A stretch of 14,649 nt of DNA from JBDRAU01 sp043823315 (GTDB lineage: Bacteria; Patescibacteriota; UBA1384; DTJR01), in the NCBI GenBank assembly GCA_043823315.1, contig JBDRAU010000075.1:1-14649 (forward strand), given 5' to 3'. A model generated the notes under the pieces. It was not told the DNA's origin, did not search any database, and saw only the letters and a program-made list of their open reading frames with translations. The position numbers and the translations under genes are program-made. This document shows positions 12,726-14,649 of the stretch, piece by piece (the first letter of the stretch is position 1; every line of letters begins with the position of its first letter).

Positions 12726-14649
12726 ATTCAATCCCCTCTGTTCTGTCTTGTAATTCAAATTCTAACTCTATCTCATGATAATCTTTGCCAGCAAGTTCTC
12801 TTTGAACAACTTCTTTTTCCGCCAAGGTCGTCCGAGCATAATCACCGCTCACTTCAAATTTAATGAGGTTGTCTTTTTTCAAATTAGATCGGGTTTTGAA
12901 AATTAATTTATATTTTCCAGCTTCCAAAGTGATATAAGGTCCCGCCAGAACAAAGCCTCCGCCCCTTGTTGCAACGCGAACTTTTGAGCTTTCTGCGGTT
13001 TTGTCCCTTACGAGTTCACTCGCCTCCCCACCCAAATCTCTAGCCCTGATCTTGCCGGATGAAGGCAAGTTAAAATCAAAAGTATAAAGCCGATATTCTT
13101 CGATATTGTTTTCACGGCTTGCAAAAACATAGAAGGAATTGTCTGTTTGGCCTAACTCTTGCCTCAATTGAGCAAGATCAGAAAATTCGCCCACAAGATG
13201 AAAGTCTGTGGCAATATCTCCCGAAGTTGCAAACTGGCCATTAAGAGAAGATATTTTCGTCAGAGCCGGATTTGAAGAGAGAACTATCTTGCCACTATTG
13301 GTTGTATCCTGCAGAAAAAACCAGCCGTCCTTGTCTGTAAAAGTCCAGTTGCCGTATCTTTTGCCAGAGAGACTCCTAAGAAGACAAAAGCCGGCATCCA
13401 ACCTTGTGATGTCATCTTTGGGGGCGTTGCAAACCAAATTACTGCTGCCATTTACGATTAAACCGGAAACCGGATCGTCTGCAGATTTAATTTTTCCAAA
13501 TACAATCGAAGAATTATCAAGATTCGCCTTTACCTTATCTAGATCATCTTCTAAGTGATTTGGCAGAACCTCGTAAACCGCCCTTTGAAAACCAAAATCA
13601 TCAACCCTGACGAGGCGAAGCGCATAATCTCTAACCAAAAAATCTAAGATCGTAGCATGGTCGGAAGACGAACCAACTCCTGTCGAGCGAAGATCATAAT
13701 ACGCTCCATCATAACGGTGATAAGGCAGTAAAAGCGCGTCGGAGAGAATGTAGATTGGACGGTTTTCTGCAAGTGCCTGTTTTACTTTTTCCTCGACATA
13801 GCCGGCTCCGTTTCCAACATCACCAAAATTTACATATTCGCCATCATAGGCCGCATTGGCCAGAGTTTTTGTAACATTTGAAGAGATAAAAATTCCACCT
13901 GTTTCAAGTCCAGAGAGCGTGTCCTTAATGTGTTCAATCGGAGCGGGAAACAATTTATATCTTGCAATTACCGGTCCGGATAAAACGCAAAGCTGCAAAA
14001 CAACTACAAAAATTGCGAGAAGCCGAAAACGTTTGAGTGAAACCAAGAAGTAACTTGCTAGAATTACAACCGGAGCAAGGCCAATAATTAAAGTTCGCCC
14101 ATAAAGATTTTCATAAATATAAGTTGCACCGATAACAAATGGCAAAAACCAGATTACGAGATATAATAGTTTCCTTTTGTCTGAAAAGAACAACTTGATC
14201 GATCCAAAAAATCCGACCAGAACAACCAAGCTCGAAGAAAGAGCGACAAGATAGTAAAAACTTTTTCTTAGTTCAATCGGATCGTGATCAGAGATGTTGC
14301 CAAAAAGAAGATAGCTGAGCGCACTCTTTAGATCGGGAGTTGGATCATGCCAGCCGATCGAATTTGAATAAACTAAAAGCTTTAAATATAAAAATATAAA
14401 AACACCGCCGCCGATAAGCAGCATCAAATATTTAAAAATAAGTGGCCATATCTCTTTTTTACCCAAGGATTTTAAGGTAATAATCGGCAGAAAAACTATT
14501 GCCGGGGCCCATATCGCCACTTGGGTATGGGCAAAAGCAGCCAGACCCAGCGATAAACCGGCCAAAAGCGCAAGCAGGAATCCCTTTGTCTTTTCGCCCT
14601 CTAGCGCTAAGTAAAAAAGTAAAAGAGCTAAAAAGAAGAACGCGTGTTC
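12661..14649 (-). CDS. large membrane glycosyltransferase-like protein, 5' end beyond window
   Basis: The frame is open from the TAG at 12661-12663 to the window end, giving 662 visible residues; the N-terminus lies outside. The TTG at 14565 is internal, since codons upstream continue a hydrophobic helix (ALLLFYLALEG). The first 230 or so visible residues form several membrane segments with short loops, as in the C-terminal half of PMT/GT39-like GT-C enzymes; the catalytic first loop is not visible, so the class is inferred. The remaining 400 or so residues are soluble and predicted outside. After a DYALRLVRVDDFGFQRAVYE stretch there are beta-rich modules, and the last 120 residues (from about GPYITLEAGKYKLIFKTRS to VLVDYLELL) look like a carbohydrate-binding-type beta-sandwich. 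Its 3' end overlaps the hydrolase gene tail to tail by 65 bp. Substrate unknown. Confidence 0.8.
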   Translation of the reverse strand, partial: EHAFFFLALLLFYLALEGEKTKGFLLALLAGLSLGLAAFAHTQVAIWAPAIVFLPIITLKSLGKKEIWPLIFKYLMLLIGGGVFIFLYLKLLVYSNSIGWHDPTPDLKSALSYLLFGNISDHDPIELRKSFYYLVALSSSLVVLVGFFGSIKLFFSDKRKLLYLVIWFLPFVIGATYIYENLYGRTLIIGLAPVVILASYFLVSLKRFRLLAIFVVVLQLCVLSGPVIARYKLFPAPIEHIKDTLSGLETGGIFISSNVTKTLANAAYDGEYVNFGDVGNGAGYVEEKVKQALAENRPIYILSDALLLPYHRYDGAYYDLRSTGVGSSSDHATILDFLVRDYALRLVRVDDFGFQRAVYEVLPNHLEDDLDKVKANLDNSSIVFGKIKSADDPVSGLIVNGSSNLVCNAPKDDITRLDAGFCLLRSLSGKRYGNWTFTDKDGWFFLQDTTNSGKIVLSSNPALTKISSLNGQFATSGDIATDFHLVGEFSDLAQLRQELGQTDNSFYVFASRENNIEEYRLYTFDFNLPSSGKIRARDLGGEASELVRDKTAESSKVRVATRGGGFVLAGPYITLEAGKYKLIFKTRSNLKKDNLIKFEVSGDYARTTLAEKEVVQRELAGKDYHEIELEFELQDRTEGIEFRIEVRPNSNVLVDYLELLKQ

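Noticed and set aside
14563..14565. TTG as start codon of the last glycosyltransferase-like gene
   Set aside because: The frame stays open upstream to the window end and codes a hydrophobic helix, so the gene continues outside.

Overview
The window carries nine protein genes and no rRNA, tRNA, CRISPR array or transposase gene that I can see. The standard bacterial code fits: tsaD ends on TGA and no recoded in-frame stop is needed. Base composition is moderate to low in G+C. The gene repertoire (membrane-bound pyrophosphatase, DUF3006-like protein, VanW protein, GT2-GtrA fusion, several PMT-like membrane glycosyltransferases), the mostly missing Shine-Dalgarno sites and the repeat-packed spacers suggest a Candidate Phyla Radiation / Patescibacteria genome. 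That assignment is an inference, because no phylogenetic marker could be compared here.

Layout. 1-1014 (+): 3' part of tsaD, which carries two in-frame insertions built from 7-bp repeats. 1015-1194: convergent spacer full of small hairpins. 1195-6102 (-): a compact four-gene unit transcribed hppA, DUF3006-like, vanW-like, polysaccharide deacetylase, with junctions of 1 nt, an 11-nt overlap and 1 nt. 6103-6296: palindromic repeats. 6297-7445 (-): GT4 glycosyltransferase. 7446-7834: inverted repeats, a branched-looking structured block and a strong terminator. 7835-8188 (-): an unrecognised 117-residue gene with its own consensus promoter, AGGAGG site and rho-independent terminator, and with GC-richer codon use than its neighbours. 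8189-8527: its promoter, then four short hairpins of one family. 8528-10033 (-): PMT/ArnT-like glycosyltransferase. 10127-11233 (-): GT2-GtrA fusion. 11234-11513: divergent spacer with the same palindromic repeats as 6103-6296. 11514-12725 (+): membrane-anchored clan GH-A-like hydrolase. 12661-14649 (-): large membrane glycosyltransferase-like protein, cut by the window edge and overlapping the hydrolase tail to tail by 65 bp.

How the genes fit together. Most encode envelope functions. The GT2 domain should make a polyprenyl-phosphate sugar, GtrA may help move it across the membrane, and the PMT-like enzymes would use it outside the cell. GT4, the deacetylase, the VanW protein and the hydrolase would build or remodel surface glycans or peptidoglycan. 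The pyrophosphatase removes pyrophosphate and should pump protons.

The most unusual parts are the self-contained 117-residue gene cassette, with a leader that can fold in two alternative ways, and a 7-bp repeat family (core GAAT/ATTC) seen inside tsaD, at the stop codon of the GT2-GtrA gene and in other spacers.
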